In this document: positions 25,623-34,043 of the stretch, one piece after another | How the letters are laid out: each line of letters starts with the position of its first letter | Position numbering within the stretch: position 1 is the stretch's first letter | NCBI GenBank assembly: GCA_043758775.1 | Contig: JAYVMU010000054.1 | Location: 1 to 41,609 of the forward strand | Reading direction: 5' to 3' | DNA: 41,609 bases | DNA from: JACMMS01 sp043758775 | GTDB taxonomy: Bacteria > Pseudomonadota > Gammaproteobacteria > Burkholderiales > Methylophilaceae | Translations under genes and position numbers: made by a program | The notes under the pieces: generated by a model | The model's input: only the letters and a program-made list of their open reading frames with translations | Databases searched by the model: none | What the model was told of the DNA's origin: nothing

Positions 25623-26579
25623 ATGGAAAATCGCGCTCATGCCATTATGGTTGGCTTATTTACGTTACTTTTAGTGTTGGCTGCGATATTTTCTTACTGG
25701 TGGCTTAGTGGTTCACGGCAAGAACTTGCTAATTACACTATTGTTTCACAACTACCTGTCACTGGCTTGAGTGTGGAATCTAGTGTGAAATTTCGTGGTG
25801 TAAGTGTGGGTAAAGTAGCTGATATACATTTTGAGCCAAGCTCTCAAACTACTATATTAATTACTATTACAGTGCCAGATAGTTTGCAGTTGAGTCAAAA
25901 TACCTTTGCTGAATTACGTATGCAAGGCATCACAGGCCTGTCTTATATCGATTTGAATGTTGATCCACCGCAAGAGGGCAAGCCTGATGTTAAATTGGCT
26001 ACTGGCAGCCGCATTGTATTGCGACCATCGTTTGTTGATGATTTGTTAAAGGAAGGCCCAAAGCTGATGTCACAGATAGAAGTGTTGATTGCCAGCACCA
26101 GTAAGTTAAGTGACACAGCCAACCAACTTGTGAGCAGTATTGATCCACAAAAATTGAACCGTAGCTTGGATAACTTGGAAAAATCGACCGCCAGCATACA
26201 GCCGGCGCTAGATTCAGCCTCTGTTGTGTTTAAAAATATGGCTCAATTGACTTCTGATAAAAATCAACAGCAGCTGCTACAAACGCTCGGTAGCCTGAAA
26301 CAGGCATCCGATTCTGTCAAGCCACTAGTGGTAGAGTTAAGTACAACAGTTAAAGACTATACTGCCATTGCTGGGCGCGTTGAAGTGAACACAACACAAG
26401 TATTAGATAGGTTAAACAATGAAACTCTACCGCAAATTCATTTACTGACACAAACGACTGACTATGAGTTAAAGCATTTTGGGCAGTTAATCGATATATT
26501 ACAAGATAATCCGCAAAGTTTGATTTTTGGCAGACCTATAGCTCAGCCCGGGCCAGGCGAGGCGGGGTTTCATCAATAA
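25623..26579 (+). CDS. mlaD: MCE-domain lipid-binding protein MlaD
   Basis: A 318-residue protein with one N-terminal membrane anchor (AIMVGLFTLLLVLAAIFSYWWL) and an MCE domain at about residues 38-115 (VTGLSVESSVKFRGVSVGKV, LRMQGITGLSYIDLNV). A long helical C-terminal part (residues 130-290) is bigger than in E. coli MlaD and could extend a periplasmic tube. It binds lipid substrates at the periplasmic face of MlaE. It starts directly after the mlaF stop. Confidence 0.93.
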   Translation: MENRAHAIMVGLFTLLLVLAAIFSYWWLSGSRQELANYTIVSQLPVTGLSVESSVKFRGVSVGKVADIHFEPSSQTTILITITVPDSLQLSQNTFAELRMQGITGLSYIDLNVDPPQEGKPDVKLATGSRIVLRPSFVDDLLKEGPKLMSQIEVLIASTSKLSDTANQLVSSIDPQKLNRSLDNLEKSTASIQPALDSASVVFKNMAQLTSDKNQQQLLQTLGSLKQASDSVKPLVVELSTTVKDYTAIAGRVEVNTTQVLDRLNNETLPQIHLLTQTTDYELKHFGQLIDILQDNPQSLIFGRPIAQPGPGEAGFHQ

Positions 26580-26636
26580 TTAAGTGTGGTTTATTTAATT
26601 TGAGTTCAAGAAAAAACAGAAAATATTAAGGTTAAC

Positions 26637-27224
26637 ATGAAATATTTTATTCTATTGTTATTGACTATCAGCCAAGTCGCTTGCGTAAGCGCTAGTAAAC
26701 CAAGGCCTAATATAGCACTATATGATTTTTCTTATACGGAAAATCTGGACTCTAAGCAGAAGCTCATTGCAAAAACTGATGTTGATGAAATCACTGCGAT
26801 TGAGGCGCTAAACTATCAGAAAATTCGTTATCGGTTAAATTATAAAAATGCAGCACGAGTATTTTATTACACAGAAAGCCGCTGGACATCAACGCCTGCA
26901 GAGCTTATTGGTAATCAACTCACTACCTTATTACAACGAGTTGAGAAGCCTTCCAATTGTAGTTTAAAGCTCAAATTACAGCTGTTTGATCACGTATTTA
27001 CTAGTGAAAATTCTAGTTCTGGCGTGGTGCAAATGAGTAGCACGCTGTTGGTCAAAAAGACTAAGCAAGTTATAGCAAACGATACAATTGTTGAAAGTGT
27101 GCCAGCTATAACGGCTAATGCTGAAGGTGGTACAAAAGCACTGGCACAAGCTAGTGAACATGCTTTAATCAGGGCGATAAACTGGGCGAATGCTCAAGCA
27201 GAACATAACCCGTTATGTGAATAA
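26637..27224 (+). CDS. ABC-transport auxiliary lipoprotein (PqiC-like)
   Basis: A 195-residue lipoprotein: signal MKYFILLLLTISQVAC with lipidated Cys16, then a domain typical of auxiliary lipoproteins encoded after MCE genes (YDFSYTENL, RLNYKNAARVFYYTESRW, ELIGNQLTTLL). Such proteins sit at the outer membrane and are thought to dock the MCE transporter. Here it takes the place where mlaC would be in E. coli; no mlaC is in the operon. The family is loosely conserved, so the call rests on the lipobox, length and context. Confidence 0.8.
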   Translation: MKYFILLLLTISQVACVSASKPRPNIALYDFSYTENLDSKQKLIAKTDVDEITAIEALNYQKIRYRLNYKNAARVFYYTESRWTSTPAELIGNQLTTLLQRVEKPSNCSLKLKLQLFDHVFTSENSSSGVVQMSSTLLVKKTKQVIANDTIVESVPAITANAEGGTKALAQASEHALIRAINWANAQAEHNPLCE

Positions 27225-27232
27225 CTCAAAGC

Positions 27233-27718
27233 TTATTGATTTGACTCTACTTGTTTAATTGTCATTTCACCTTTAAAGAGGCGCACATCCATGCGTGCTA
27301 AGAACGACATACCCAGCAGGGCGTCGCCCTCAAGTCCAGGCGCAATCATGGCCGAGACGCCTTTAGCTTCGACACCGCCGACTTTGACAGAATTCAATCG
27401 CACCATATAACCTACACTATCACCATTGGCAGTATTGGTGCGTATGGCTTCAATGCTTTTTAAGCCAAGTTTATTGGCAACTGCCTGTGATATTGCTACG
27501 CCAGTCGCGCCTGTATCAACCAGTACATCAACTTTTTGATTGTTGATGAGTGCTTCAGCACGGTAATGCCCATCTAAACCGCGCTTTAGTACTACAGAAT
27601 GTGGGTCATCGCCTAAGCGGCCTAGCTTGTTAGGGTTTTGAATATTATCCGCTAAGTAATAAATCAAACTCGCTAGGCTTAGCCAGATTAGTCCAAAAAA
27701 GATACTGTTTCTGCTCAT
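27233..27718 (-). CDS. Membrane-anchored retropepsin-like aspartic protease
   Basis: A 161-residue protein with an N-terminal membrane helix (FFGLIWLSLASLIYYLA) and a retropepsin-like domain: active-site VDTGATGVAIS at about residues 67-77, then GDALLGMSFLARMDV near the C-terminus, which are the two conserved segments of the bacterial clan AA family (TIGR02281 type). The catalytic Asp is in DTGA. It should work as a dimer in the periplasm; substrate unknown. It converges with the auxiliary lipoprotein gene, only eight bases apart, with no obvious terminator between. Confidence 0.88.
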   Translation of the reverse strand: MSRNSIFFGLIWLSLASLIYYLADNIQNPNKLGRLGDDPHSVVLKRGLDGHYRAEALINNQKVDVLVDTGATGVAISQAVANKLGLKSIEAIRTNTANGDSVGYMVRLNSVKVGGVEAKGVSAMIAPGLEGDALLGMSFLARMDVRLFKGEMTIKQVESNQ

Positions 27719-27822
27719 TGCTTAATGACTATTCACTGCCAGTTTAAATCACAACAATGCGCTTAATAAGCAACAGTTTTAGACTAAGAAACATAATAAT
27801 TTAGCTTGAGTTTTTTGGTAGT

Positions 27823-28017
27823 CTATTGAGCTTCATCTATCCATGCCAGTTGAATTGCCTCAAGTATTTTCTCGCCACAGTGTTCAGGGACATCATTGAA
27901 GTCTTTTAAATCTAACACCCACTGCATTAAATCAGTAAAACGTATTAGATTAGGATCAATATCAGGGTGTTTATCGTACAGTGCTTCTGCGACTGCTAAG
28001 CTATCAGTCCATTTCAT
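27823..28017 (-). CDS. iscX: Iron-sulfur cluster assembly protein IscX
   Basis: A 64-residue acidic protein matching IscX/YfhJ in length and sequence (MKWTDSLAVAEALYDKHPD, RFTDLMQWVLDLKDF, EKILEAIQLAWIDE). It binds IscS and iron and modulates cluster assembly. In many bacteria it ends the isc operon; here it stands alone. AAGGAG lies upstream of the ATG. Confidence 0.93.
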   Translation of the reverse strand: MKWTDSLAVAEALYDKHPDIDPNLIRFTDLMQWVLDLKDFNDVPEHCGEKILEAIQLAWIDEAQ

Positions 28018-28076
28018 GGCAAACTCCTTACTATTATTTAATGACTATATTATAGCTTGCTTAAGCCTGCGCATAT

Positions 28077-28121
28077 AAAAAAGCCCACTTGACTCATACT
28101 TTGATAATGAGCCAAGTGGGC
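28077..28121 (-). terminator. Strong minus-strand terminator with no upstream gene
   Basis: GCCCACTTG (28083-28091) pairs with CAAGTGGGC (28113-28121), and CTCAT (28093-28097) with ATGAG (28107-28111), giving a 14-pair stem with one mismatch and a nine-base loop. On the minus strand it is followed by six T, so it stops leftward transcription. It lies 60 bases before the iscX start, yet no coding region lies to its right on that strand. It may end a small RNA or act as an attenuator in an iscX leader. Confidence 0.8.
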
Positions 28122-28459
28122 AAAGGGGAGCGATTGGAGATCAACGCTACGATTTACAATAGGCAATCAGCATGCCAAATATTTTTTAATAGTAAAAACA
28201 TGAGGTTATAATATTCATTGATAATTTATGTAGCATTTGCACCACCAACTGGCTTACTACAACCAGACTTTGATTATTTAGACACATGTTTTATAAATGT
28301 TGGTGGCGTATGAAAGCGCTTCACTAGGTTTTGAACGAGTTTCAATATCAAGCTGCCTGAACATGATAAAATTATGCAATTAATTTATCAACGAATCCGT
28401 TGCGCCTAATTTAAGCAACACTTTACTCAACTTTTAACGGTACTATTGGAAACATTATT
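28122..28459 (+). promoter_or_regulatory. Promoter and long structured leader of glyA
   Basis: No gene is seen in these 338 bases. A perfect -10 hexamer TATAAT is at 28207-28212 on the plus strand (weak -35), which would give a leader of about 240 bases before glyA. The leader contains a long-range inverted repeat, CCACCAAC (28242-28249) with GTTGGTGG (28299-28306), enclosing a smaller hairpin (CTGG 28249-28252 with CCAG 28263-28266). A palindrome AAGCGCTT is at 28314-28321. The structure does not match a riboswitch class I can name. Confidence 0.4.
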
Positions 28460-29707
28460 ATGTTTAGCAAAGCAAAAAATTTGAAACTTGCAGATCCTGC
28501 ATTGCAGGCCATGATCGCACATGAAGTAGTGAGACAAGATCAGCACATTGAACTGATTGCCTCAGAAAACTATACTAGCCCAGCGGTGATGGAAGCTCAA
28601 GGTTCACAACTCACCAATAAATATGCTGAAGGTTATCCAAGTAAGCGTTTTTACGGAGGCTGTGAATTTGTTGACCAAGTTGAGCAACTAGCTATTGATC
28701 GCTTAAAAGCCTTGTATGGTGCTGAATATGCTAACGTGCAGCCGCATTCAGGTTCACAGGCTAACCAAGCGGTGTATTTCAGTATTTTGAAACCAGGTGA
28801 TACCGTGATGGGGATGAATCTAGGCCATGGCGGCCACTTAACCCATGGCTCTCCTGCTAACTTGTCGGGCAAGTTATTTAATATCGTCGCTTATGGCTTA
28901 AACAATAAAGAAGAAATCGATTATGACGAGATGGAACGCATCGCCATTGAATCTAAGCCAAAACTGTTAATCGGCGGCGCATCGGCTTATGCCTTGCGTT
29001 TTGACTGGGCACGTATGGCGGAAATTGCCAAAAAAGTCGGTGCGTACTTCATGGTGGATATGGCGCATTATTCTGGTTTGATTGCTGCTGGTGTTTACCC
29101 TAACCCAGTACCGCATGCAGACTTTGTCACATCAACTACTCATAAAACCTTACGCGGGCCACGTGGCGGTATTATCTTGGCTAAAGCCGAGTTTGAAAAG
29201 TCATTGAATTCAAATGTATTCCCAAGTCTACAAGGTGGTCCTTTAATGCACGTGATTGCAGCTAAAGCTACAGCTTTTCTGGAAGCGGCACAGCCGGAGT
29301 TTAAAGCGTATCAGGCGCAAGTATTAAAGAATGCGGATGTTCTGGCGAAGGCGTTAACAGAGCGCGGTTTGCGCATTATTTCTGGACGTACTGAATCGCA
29401 CATGTTTATGGTGGATTTACGTCCTAAAGGTCTCACCGGTAAAGCAGCTGACGCGGCACTGGGTTTAGCGCATATCACAGTGAATAAAAACGCTATTCCA
29501 AATGACCCAGAAAGTCCATTTGTGACTTCTGGTATTCGTATTGGCTCGCCAGCTATTACGACACGTGGCTTTAAAGAAGAAGAGGCTAAAATTGTCGCTA
29601 ATTTAATCGCTGATGTGTTGGACAATCCAACCGATGAGGCAGTGATTGCCGCGACTAAAGCTAAAGTGCATGCTTTGACTTCACGCTTTCCCGTTTACGG
29701 AGCTTAA
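28460..29707 (+). CDS. glyA: Serine hydroxymethyltransferase
   Basis: A 415-residue PLP enzyme with family motifs: IELIASENYTSPAVMEAQGS at the N-terminus, GHGGHLTHGS, and the PLP-lysine segment TTHKTLRGPRGG at about residues 226-237. It interconverts serine and glycine with transfer of a one-carbon unit to tetrahydrofolate; in serine-cycle or RuMP methylotrophs this is a central one-carbon reaction. It has a long leader and is followed after three bases by nrdR, so the two are co-transcribed. Confidence 0.97.
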   Translation: MFSKAKNLKLADPALQAMIAHEVVRQDQHIELIASENYTSPAVMEAQGSQLTNKYAEGYPSKRFYGGCEFVDQVEQLAIDRLKALYGAEYANVQPHSGSQANQAVYFSILKPGDTVMGMNLGHGGHLTHGSPANLSGKLFNIVAYGLNNKEEIDYDEMERIAIESKPKLLIGGASAYALRFDWARMAEIAKKVGAYFMVDMAHYSGLIAAGVYPNPVPHADFVTSTTHKTLRGPRGGIILAKAEFEKSLNSNVFPSLQGGPLMHVIAAKATAFLEAAQPEFKAYQAQVLKNADVLAKALTERGLRIISGRTESHMFMVDLRPKGLTGKAADAALGLAHITVNKNAIPNDPESPFVTSGIRIGSPAITTRGFKEEEAKIVANLIADVLDNPTDEAVIAATKAKVHALTSRFPVYGA

Positions 29708-29710
29708 TCC

Positions 29711-30193
29711 TTGAAATGCCCATTTTGTGGTGATGCTGATACACAAGTCATAGACTCTAGAGTCAATGACGAGGGCGATTCTATTCGCCGTCGGCGTAAA
29801 TGCGCAGCGTGTGACAAGCGTTTTACCACCTATGAAACTGCTGAATTACACATGCCGCAAGTCGTGAAGCAAAATGGGTTTCGCGAGGATTTTAATCGCG
29901 ATAAGTTACGGGTATCATTTACCCGTGCTTTGCATAAACGGCCAGTGCCAACGGAATATGTCGACCGCGCTTTAGATCATATTGTGCAAAAAATACTAGG
30001 ATTAGGTGAACGTGAAGTAAGTGCGCGCGATCTAGGTGAAAGCGTCATGCATGAGCTGAAAATGATGGATAAAGTGGCTTATATTCGTTTTGCTTCAGTC
30101 TATCGCAGCTTTTCTGATGTGGACGATTTTCAGGAAGCAATTCGTGATTTAGATAAGCCCAATCAGAAAAAACGTCATTCTACAGAGCCGTAA
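29711..30193 (+). CDS. nrdR: Ribonucleotide reductase repressor NrdR
   Basis: A 160-residue regulator with an N-terminal zinc ribbon (MKCPFCG ... CAACDKRFTTYE, four Cys) and an ATP-cone domain (VVKQNGFREDFNRDKLRVSF). It represses ribonucleotide reductase genes in response to ATP/dATP. The start codon is TTG at 29711, three bases after the glyA stop, with its ribosome site (GGAG) inside the end of glyA, so translation is probably coupled. The glyA-nrdR pair is common in proteobacteria. Confidence 0.95.
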   Translation: MKCPFCGDADTQVIDSRVNDEGDSIRRRRKCAACDKRFTTYETAELHMPQVVKQNGFREDFNRDKLRVSFTRALHKRPVPTEYVDRALDHIVQKILGLGEREVSARDLGESVMHELKMMDKVAYIRFASVYRSFSDVDDFQEAIRDLDKPNQKKRHSTEP

Positions 30194-30219
30194 ATTCTAT
30201 TAGCACTTAAGGGCATGAC

Positions 30220-30597
30220 ATGAAATTAATCAATTTTTTCTCTATGGCAATTCTCGTCATCACAATTATTATCACCATTGTTTTTTTTGGTTGGTGGTCG
30301 ATGCAAGATAAGCTGGTATTTGGTCATGATAAGTTTGATCAGGCTAAATGGATGGCGAACTCAAGCACAACAGGCGAAGACTGTCGTCGTGGTGATATGG
30401 CGTATTACTTACAACAAAAAGTACTCATTAAAAACATGCCACGCACAAACGTGACAGAATTGCTGGGCCGTCCGACATTTGAAGACCCTGATGCAATTGA
30501 ATACGAGCTTGGTATGTGTATGCATGCAGTTTATGGCTTGCGCATTTATTTTGATGAGCGGAATTTATTAACTCATAGCCGTATTTCTCACCATTAA
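30220..30597 (+). CDS. Membrane-anchored hypothetical protein
   Basis: A 125-residue protein with one N-terminal membrane helix (FFSMAILVITIIITIVFFGWW) and a small soluble domain with LIKNMPRTNVTELLGRPTFEDP, a pattern vaguely like the start of BamE/SmpA-type domains, and ending with YGLRIYFDERNLLTHSRI. It has two cysteines (DCRRG, GMCM). It lies between nrdR and ribD on the same strand and is probably co-transcribed. Function not recognised. Confidence 0.65.
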   Translation: MKLINFFSMAILVITIIITIVFFGWWSMQDKLVFGHDKFDQAKWMANSSTTGEDCRRGDMAYYLQQKVLIKNMPRTNVTELLGRPTFEDPDAIEYELGMCMHAVYGLRIYFDERNLLTHSRISHH

Positions 30598-30667
30598 GTC
30601 ATTCTTTAGGGCTAATTTAAATTAATCAACTCGCTATAAAGATGGTTGTTTAACACGAACCCAAAAT

Positions 30668-31789
30668 ATGAATCCTGAAGCCACCACTGCAAAAGATTAT
30701 CAATATATGGCGCAGGCTTTGCGCCTTGCCGAGCAGGGACTCTATACCACTACTCCGAATCCACGTGTGGGCTGTGTGATTGTTAAAAATGGCACAGTGG
30801 TTGGCGAGGGCGCACATTTAAAGGCCGGTGAGCCTCACGCTGAAGTGTTTGCGTTGCGCCAAGCAAACACTAATGGCTACCATGATCTTAAAGGCGCGGA
30901 GGTGTACGTTACATTAGAGCCTTGCAGTCATCATGGTCGCACGCCACCATGTGCCGAGGCGCTGGTAAAGGCGGGCGTGGCACGAGTGATTGTCGCCATG
31001 CAGGATCCTAATCCACAAGTCGCTGGCCGCGGTTTGGCCTTGCTCAAACAACACAATATTGCTGTGACGGTTGGCCTGTTGGAAGCGCAAGCACGTGAAC
31101 TTAATGTTGGGTTTATCTCGCGTATGGTGCATGGTATGCCATTTGTACGCAGCAAAATCGCCGCCAGCTTAGATGGCCGTACCGCGCTTGCCAATGGCGA
31201 AAGCCAATGGATAACAGGTGCAGCGGCACGATCGGATGTGCAACATTGGCGTGCGCAATCATGTGCCATCCTCACTGGTGCTGGTACGGTGTTAGCCGAT
31301 AACCCGCGTATGACCGTGCGGATGGAGTCGAAAGAAGTGATGCGTCAGCCATTGCGTGTCGTGGTCGATAGCCAGTTACGTATTTCACCCGACGCACTAA
31401 TTTTGCAGGGCGGCAAAACCTTAGTCGCGTATGCAAATGATTCTAACAATACATTATCAAAATTTGCAGCAGACAATGTAGAGCTGTTACAAGTCGCGGA
31501 TAACACGGGTAAAGTCTGCCTTAAAAGCCTATTGCAAGCACTTGCAGCGCGTGGAATTAATGAAGTGATGTGTGAGGCTGGTCAAGGTTTAAATGGCGCC
31601 TTACTCGCGCAAAACCTGATCGATGAATTACTGATTTACTACGCCCCGGTTATTATGGGTTGTGATGCCATGGCGATGTTTGCTATACCTGAATTAACCA
31701 GTATGCAGCAACGCGTGCAATTAGAGTTGCTGGATGTGCTGCAGATAGATAGTGATGTACGTCTGCGGCTTAGACCGACCAAGAAATAG
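30668..31789 (+). CDS. ribD: Bifunctional riboflavin biosynthesis deaminase/reductase RibD
   Basis: A 373-residue enzyme. Residues about 8-150 form the deaminase with zinc ligands in PHAEVFAL and EPCSHHGRTPPCAEAL. Residues 155-373 form the reductase (VRSKIAASLDGRTALANGESQWITG, LRVVVDSQLR, VMCEAGQGLNGALL). It converts the first pyrimidine intermediate of riboflavin synthesis through deamination and NADPH-dependent side-chain reduction. glyA-nrdR-x-ribD is a typical betaproteobacterial order. It is followed by tatD after 28 bases. Confidence 0.96.
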   Translation: MNPEATTAKDYQYMAQALRLAEQGLYTTTPNPRVGCVIVKNGTVVGEGAHLKAGEPHAEVFALRQANTNGYHDLKGAEVYVTLEPCSHHGRTPPCAEALVKAGVARVIVAMQDPNPQVAGRGLALLKQHNIAVTVGLLEAQARELNVGFISRMVHGMPFVRSKIAASLDGRTALANGESQWITGAAARSDVQHWRAQSCAILTGAGTVLADNPRMTVRMESKEVMRQPLRVVVDSQLRISPDALILQGGKTLVAYANDSNNTLSKFAADNVELLQVADNTGKVCLKSLLQALAARGINEVMCEAGQGLNGALLAQNLIDELLIYYAPVIMGCDAMAMFAIPELTSMQQRVQLELLDVLQIDSDVRLRLRPTKK

Positions 31790-31817
31790 TTGGCAAATTA
31801 AACTTAAAAAACACACT

Positions 31818-32642
31818 ATGCTGATTGATACCCATTGTCACCTAGATGCTGCTGAGTTTGATGCAGATCGTACGTCAGTCGCAACAGCCGCTTTTCAGCA
31901 AGGCATCTCGGCAATCGTCGTACCCGCCGTACATCGCACCAATTTCGATACAGTCATGCAACTGGCACAAACGCATGTATCTGTGCATTATGCGTTGGGC
32001 ATACACCCCATGTATATTAATCGCTCACAACCACAGGACGTGGACGTGCTAAAACGCTATTTGCAACAAAATATGCACGCACAAAAACCACCGATGGCGA
32101 TAGGTGAAATTGGTTTAGATTTTTTTGTCACGACCGAAAATAAAGATCAGCAGGTTTATTTTTTTACTGAGCAACTTAAGCTTGCGAAGGAATTTGATTT
32201 ACCCGTTATTCTTCATGTGCGTCGTGCGGTGGATGACGTACTGAAATATTGCCGACAATATAAATTAAAAGGCGGTATTGCTCATGCATTTAACGGTAGT
32301 CGCCAACAAGCGGATGAGTTTATTAAATTAGGATTTAAACTGGGATTTGGTGGTGCGATGACCTATCCGCGCGCGTTAAAGATTCGTGAATTGGCCGCCA
32401 CCTTGCCAGTAGAAGCCATTGTTTTAGAAACAGACGCTCCTGATATTCCGCCAGCGTGGCTTCAACATGAGCAAGGAAGTAGGCCGCGCAATACACCGCT
32501 AGAACTCGCTAAAATTGCTGAGGTATTTGCCAGTTTAAGAGGTCTAGAAACGCCCCAAGTGGCTGATATTACAACTAAGAATGCGTTAAAAATACTACCA
32601 AAGATACTTGACTTATACACACCACCTCAAGTGCTACTTTAA
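31818..32642 (+). CDS. TatD-family metal-dependent deoxyribonuclease/hydrolase
   Basis: A 274-residue TIM-barrel hydrolase: metal-binding DTHCHLD at the N-terminus, IGEIGLDFF, a HVRRA segment with metal His, and LETDAPDIPP near the C-terminus. The ATG at 31818 is chosen because the domain starts there (MLIDTHCHLD); the frame is open further left but overlaps ribD. TatD-family enzymes act as DNases or D-aminoacyl-tRNA-related hydrolases; which one of the paralogues (TatD, YcfH, YjjV type) this is cannot be told. Confidence 0.9.
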   Translation: MLIDTHCHLDAAEFDADRTSVATAAFQQGISAIVVPAVHRTNFDTVMQLAQTHVSVHYALGIHPMYINRSQPQDVDVLKRYLQQNMHAQKPPMAIGEIGLDFFVTTENKDQQVYFFTEQLKLAKEFDLPVILHVRRAVDDVLKYCRQYKLKGGIAHAFNGSRQQADEFIKLGFKLGFGGAMTYPRALKIRELAATLPVEAIVLETDAPDIPPAWLQHEQGSRPRNTPLELAKIAEVFASLRGLETPQVADITTKNALKILPKILDLYTPPQVLL

Positions 32643-32787
32643 CTAGGGTAAAAAAACGTTATAAATCAATTGTCATTATTTAACTTATTGATTTATAGAG
32701 ATTTTAATAAAGATTAAAAATTAAGCGATTTTAAAAATCCCTTATAAATTGGTATGTTACGATTTCAAGTCACAATTACTCACAAAG

Positions 32788-32810
32788 TTATCCACAGTTT
32801 TTGTGGGTAA
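32788..32810. promoter_or_regulatory. Inverted pair of DnaA boxes before mtnA
   Basis: TTATCCACA (32788-32796), a perfect DnaA box, faces TGTGGGTAA (32802-32810), the complement of TTACCCACA, across five bases. The flanking gap 32643-32923 is very AT-rich, with a further palindrome GATTTTAAAAATC at about 32718-32733. It contains no gene. It may be a DnaA-responsive control site; the pair could also form a hairpin. Confidence 0.5.
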
Positions 32811-32923
32811 GAATTTATATCCTTTTGAGCTTTTTCAAACAAGTGAGAGTATTGAGTAAAATGCAAGTGGAATTAGCTAACAAATTTTAAATTTTTAGCG
32901 TTACTTTTTTGAGAGTTTAGTAT

Positions 32924-34024
32924 ATGCGTGTAGCTGGAAATATTTTTAGAACCATCTGGCCAGACCCTTTCTGCAAGTCTGTGCATATCGTTGATCAAAT
33001 CTTGTTACCACACCAATTTTCCATTGTAGACATCCATACATTAGCGGCGATGATTCGGGCAATTAAGACGATGCAGGTACGCGGTGCGCCACTGATTGGC
33101 GCAGCAGCAGCTTATGGTTTGGCTTTGGCTGCGGCTATAGATAAAAGTGAGAATGACACACAAAGTAACGCTTATTTGCAACAGGCTGGCGTGGATTTAA
33201 TCGCTAGTCGTCCGACGGCAGTTAATTTGCAATGGGCGATAAAACGTATGTTGCATAAATTACTGAACTTGCCACTGCTTGAACGTAATAGGGCAGCATG
33301 GCAAGAAGCCGCTGCTATTTGTGAGGAGGATGTTAAACTCAATCAAGCGATTGGACGGCATGGTCTGCAGTTAATACAAAATCTGCTGAATATTCAAAAA
33401 GCAAAAGATACACCACTCAATATTCTGACTCATTGCAACGCCGGTTGGCTTGCTACCGTGGATTATGGCACTGCGCTAGCACCGGTTTATGCGGCCCATG
33501 ATGCTGGTATAGCGGTGCATGTGTGGGTGGACGAAACGCGTCCACGCAACCAAGGCGCTAGTCTCACCGCTTGGGAGTTGTTGCAACATGGTGTGCCGCA
33601 TACGGTGATTTCGGATAATGCAGGAGGCCATTTAATGCAGCGTGGTTTAGTTGATGTGGTCATTGTTGGTGCAGACCGTGTCACCGCTGCGGGTGATGTG
33701 TGCAATAAAATTGGTACTTATCTTAAAGCATTGAGTGCGTTTGATAATAATGTCCCGTTTTATGCGGCAGTACCATCGCCTACGATTGATTGGACTATTA
33801 CTGATGGTTTAAAAGACATTGAGATAGAACAGCGCAGCAGTGACGAGATGGCTTGGGTACATGGCAAGTTGGCCAATGGTGAGCTGGCAGTAGTCAGTAT
33901 CTTGCCGCAAGGTTCTGGCGCGGCAAATCCAGCGTTTGATGTAACGCCAGCAAGGCTGGTAACTGGTATTATTACTGAGCGTGGCGTCTGTGCTCCAAGT
34001 CAGTTAAAACAGATGTTTAGCTAA
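32924..34024 (+). CDS. mtnA: S-methyl-5-thioribose-1-phosphate isomerase (MtnA family)
   Basis: A 366-residue isomerase with family motifs: MQVRGAPLIGAAAAYGLAL near residue 50, the catalytic Cys in ILTHCNAGWLAT, the VDETRPRNQGASLTAWEL segment, and catalytic Asp in VGADRVTAAGDVCNKIGTY. It converts methylthioribose-1-phosphate to methylthioribulose-1-phosphate; some members also act on 5-deoxyribose-1-phosphate. It is followed after 19 bases by an aldolase-family gene, which points to one shared salvage pathway. Confidence 0.95.
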   Translation: MRVAGNIFRTIWPDPFCKSVHIVDQILLPHQFSIVDIHTLAAMIRAIKTMQVRGAPLIGAAAAYGLALAAAIDKSENDTQSNAYLQQAGVDLIASRPTAVNLQWAIKRMLHKLLNLPLLERNRAAWQEAAAICEEDVKLNQAIGRHGLQLIQNLLNIQKAKDTPLNILTHCNAGWLATVDYGTALAPVYAAHDAGIAVHVWVDETRPRNQGASLTAWELLQHGVPHTVISDNAGGHLMQRGLVDVVIVGADRVTAAGDVCNKIGTYLKALSAFDNNVPFYAAVPSPTIDWTITDGLKDIEIEQRSSDEMAWVHGKLANGELAVVSILPQGSGAANPAFDVTPARLVTGIITERGVCAPSQLKQMFS

Positions 34025-34043
34025 AATATTAGATCAATTTTAT

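Noticed and set aside
32643..32923. Possible chromosomal origin because of DnaA boxes and AT-rich DNA
   Set aside because: Only two boxes, no dnaA/dnaN/gidA/parAB nearby and no box cluster; a local control site is more likely.
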